The position numbers and the translations under genes are program-made. Shown here piece by piece: positions 17,001 to 18,006 of a DNA stretch of 18,006 nucleotides (position 1 is the stretch's first letter; every line of letters begins with the position of its first letter). The stretch spans positions 1-18,006 of the forward strand of contig JAJIRX010000091.1 of the NCBI GenBank assembly GCA_023853785.1, given 5' to 3'. The notes beneath the pieces are model-generated. The model saw nothing but the letters and a program-made list of their open reading frames with translations, was not told the origin of the DNA and searched no databases. The stretch comes from Psilocybe azurescens (taxonomy: Eukaryota; Basidiomycota; Agaricomycetes; Agaricales; Agrocybaceae).

Positions 17001-17549
17001 TAGCAATAAGCTGGTTCAACTGGTCGAATTTGTCCTGTCCCGGAGTAAGAACGAGGACGCCCGAGTTGAAAATGTCTGGCCAACCGACATCGGGTGCGGC
17101 GGAGAATTCGTGAGTAAGAGAGAAGAGATGAGACATTGGACGGATAGGGAGAACATCAGCATCTAGAAAGATGATTTTTTGAACTGAGTGAGACGAAAGA
17201 CATGCAACTTTGTAAGGACAGTGGTAAGGTCGGGTCGGCCTAGGGGTAAAAGGGGTGAATTGGGATTAGAGGGCGATAGATAAGTGAGACTGACCCAGAA
17301 GCTGAAGACCAGCGGGGTTATCTTGCTCGAGGATCTCTACGCCGACGACGAGATCAAAAGCCCTCCTGAGAGACTTGACGGTGGCGACATCGAGGACTCT
17401 GGGGTGACGAGACAGACGGTCTGAAAGTCGAACTCTGGGGGCGCGGCGGGATGAGGGTGTACATCGCGAAGGGCGGCTACCTGAGCAAGAGCGCCTGGGA
17501 GATAGTTATCGGATGAGACGAGGGTGACGAACGCGTTGGTGCTGGGCAT
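14066..17549 (-). CDS. Glycogenin-like GT8 glucosyltransferase with long disordered tail; many apparent frame breaks
   Basis: Glycogenin primes glycogen by self-glucosylation from UDP-glucose. Exons in transcript order are 17549-17295, 17239-16892 and 16833-14066. Bridging all breaks would give about 1125 residues. The catalytic part shows AFVTLVSSDNYLPGALAQ at the N-terminus, a DAD metal/UDP motif (about residues 112-114), DIFNSGVLVLTPG, SWDGGDQGLLNEWR, RLSFTYNTTPTAAYTYAPAY and IHFIGPNKPWKNIPYR, all in GT8 order. A disordered tail follows with a His/Gln-rich block, two NVWDHTPS/NAWDNIPS motifs, basic Ser/Pro-rich sequence and a conserved-looking end, VWDPARGVDLFKRG through FLKMGAWE. The reading frame changes eleven times (for example at 17394-17400, 17175-17180, 15505-15511 and 15000-15005), nine as if one base were missing. 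A glycogenin gene near MIP/HD is part of agaric A-locus synteny. The identity is secure; intactness is not. Confidence 0.88.
15838..16045 (-). repeat. His/Gln-rich low-complexity tract in the glycogenin-like tail
   Basis: On the coding strand, CAT/CAC and CAA/CAG codons dominate, giving a run of six His (RRHHHHHHVTS), then HEHREHHHH, HQQHHHHSHDE and a twice-repeated QHQPQH unit. The DNA includes GTTGTGGCTG repeated in tandem near 15846-15870 and a GAT/CAT triplet run at about 15900-15915. Such tracts are prone to slippage, and one apparent frame break (15962-15968) lies within. Confidence 0.75.
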
Positions 17550-17689
17550 TCAAGACACCAGAGCGAGAGAGACAGAGTTGAGGGCTCAGAGCGTGCACGG
17601 CCGGACAAGTCTGACTGAAAATAAAGAGACAACAAATGTCAACAGAACACTGACATCATCGCCTGTCTCTCCCGCAGACTCTCTCTGCC
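17550..17689. promoter_or_regulatory. Divergent intergenic region, glycogenin-like gene and rightmost gene
   Basis: These 140 bp separate two divergent start codons (17549 minus, 17690 plus). The right part is C/T-rich (CTGTCTCTCCCGCAGACTC near 17663-17681), as expected just upstream of a fungal ATG. There is no clear TATA element. Confidence 0.4.
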
Positions 17690-18006
17690 ATGCGCCTCCT
17701 ACTTGGACGGCTACGGTATGCCATCCCAGTCTCTGGCCTTGGACTCACTGTCTGCTATATCTCTCTGCAGCAGCAACCGCGCAGACCACGCCATGTGTCT
17801 GTATCTGTGTCTGCCATACCACCCTCTCACTCCCCGCATCATCTACTCTCCCAATGAGCCCCGTGTCTCCCTCTCCGCTCTCCTCCGCGCCCATCTCATC
17901 GAGCCCATCCTCCACCACCCGTCGCTTCATCTACCTCCTCCTGCTCTTTGCCCCTGTCATCCTTGCCAGTCCCATGCTGCTTGTCGGCCGCATAGACAAG
18001 AGTCTC
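17690..18006 (+). CDS. N-terminal fragment of a membrane-anchored protein, possibly ABC1/YPL109-like; frame broken
   Basis: The gene runs off the window. From ATG 17690 the sequence reads MRLLLGRLRYAIPVSGLGL, Arg-rich and hydrophobic like a mitochondrial presequence, and then stops at 17853. In other frames, protein-like sequence continues: TPRIIYSPNEPRVSLSALLR and EPIL, then TTRRFIYLLLLFAPVILAS with PMLLVGR, a clear membrane segment. Joining these needs one-base shifts near 17811-17820 and 17900-17910, or a single shift of the other sign near 17812, so the frame is unsettled. The order of segments and the place beside the glycogenin-like gene recall the YPL109/ABC1-type atypical kinase gene reported near agaric A loci. 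No kinase motif lies within the window, so this identity is a low-confidence inference. Confidence 0.4.

Overview
This window looks like nuclear DNA of a mushroom-forming basidiomycete (Agaricomycete). It has intron-rich genes, with mostly 46-66 nt GT-AG introns, and fungal protein families. Its core is a homeodomain mating-type locus (MAT-A / HD type): a mitochondrial intermediate peptidase gene (MIP) sits next to a divergently transcribed HD1/HD2 homeodomain pair, the classic agaric arrangement. Species and mating type cannot be read from the sequence alone.

Layout, left to right. (1) 314-about 2622, +: RSF1/CECR2-like chromatin-remodelling accessory protein with a DDT/WHIM-like region. (2) 2847-5331, +: MIP, intact, 774 residues, four exons. 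(3) 5609-7885, -: HD1. (4) 7886-8064: 179-bp shared HD promoter carrying an exact 14-bp direct repeat. (5) 8065-9964, +: HD2 with a canonical WFQNHR homeodomain. (6) 10452-11548, -: small Gly/Ser-rich fungal protein of unknown function. (7) 11854-13045, -: LEA-like, Ala-rich protein with perfect-length 11-residue repeats and a stress-type promoter. (8) 14066-17549, -: glycogenin-like GT8 glucosyltransferase with a very long disordered C-terminus. (9) 17690-18006, +: N-terminal fragment of a membrane protein, possibly the ABC1/YPL109-like gene known near agaric A loci.

HD1 and HD2 should act together. In compatible matings, HD1 from one nucleus dimerises with HD2 from the other through their N-terminal regions and switches on the dikaryon programme. 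The neighbouring genes are syntenic passengers; two of them (6 and 7) have upstream CRE-like sites and look stress-responsive.

The most unusual property of the window is a series of apparent single-base frame breaks. There are two in the RSF1-like gene, two in HD1 (one inside the homeodomain between helix 1 and helix 2), one in the Gly-rich gene, eleven in the glycogenin-like gene and at least one in the last fragment. Most look like one lost base, often in or beside a homopolymer, and protein quality stays high on both sides. MIP, HD2 and the LEA-like gene show none. I think consensus sequence error is the likeliest cause, but real loss of HD1 and glycogenin function cannot be excluded from the sequence. 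I found no mobile elements, tRNA, rRNA or CRISPR arrays.
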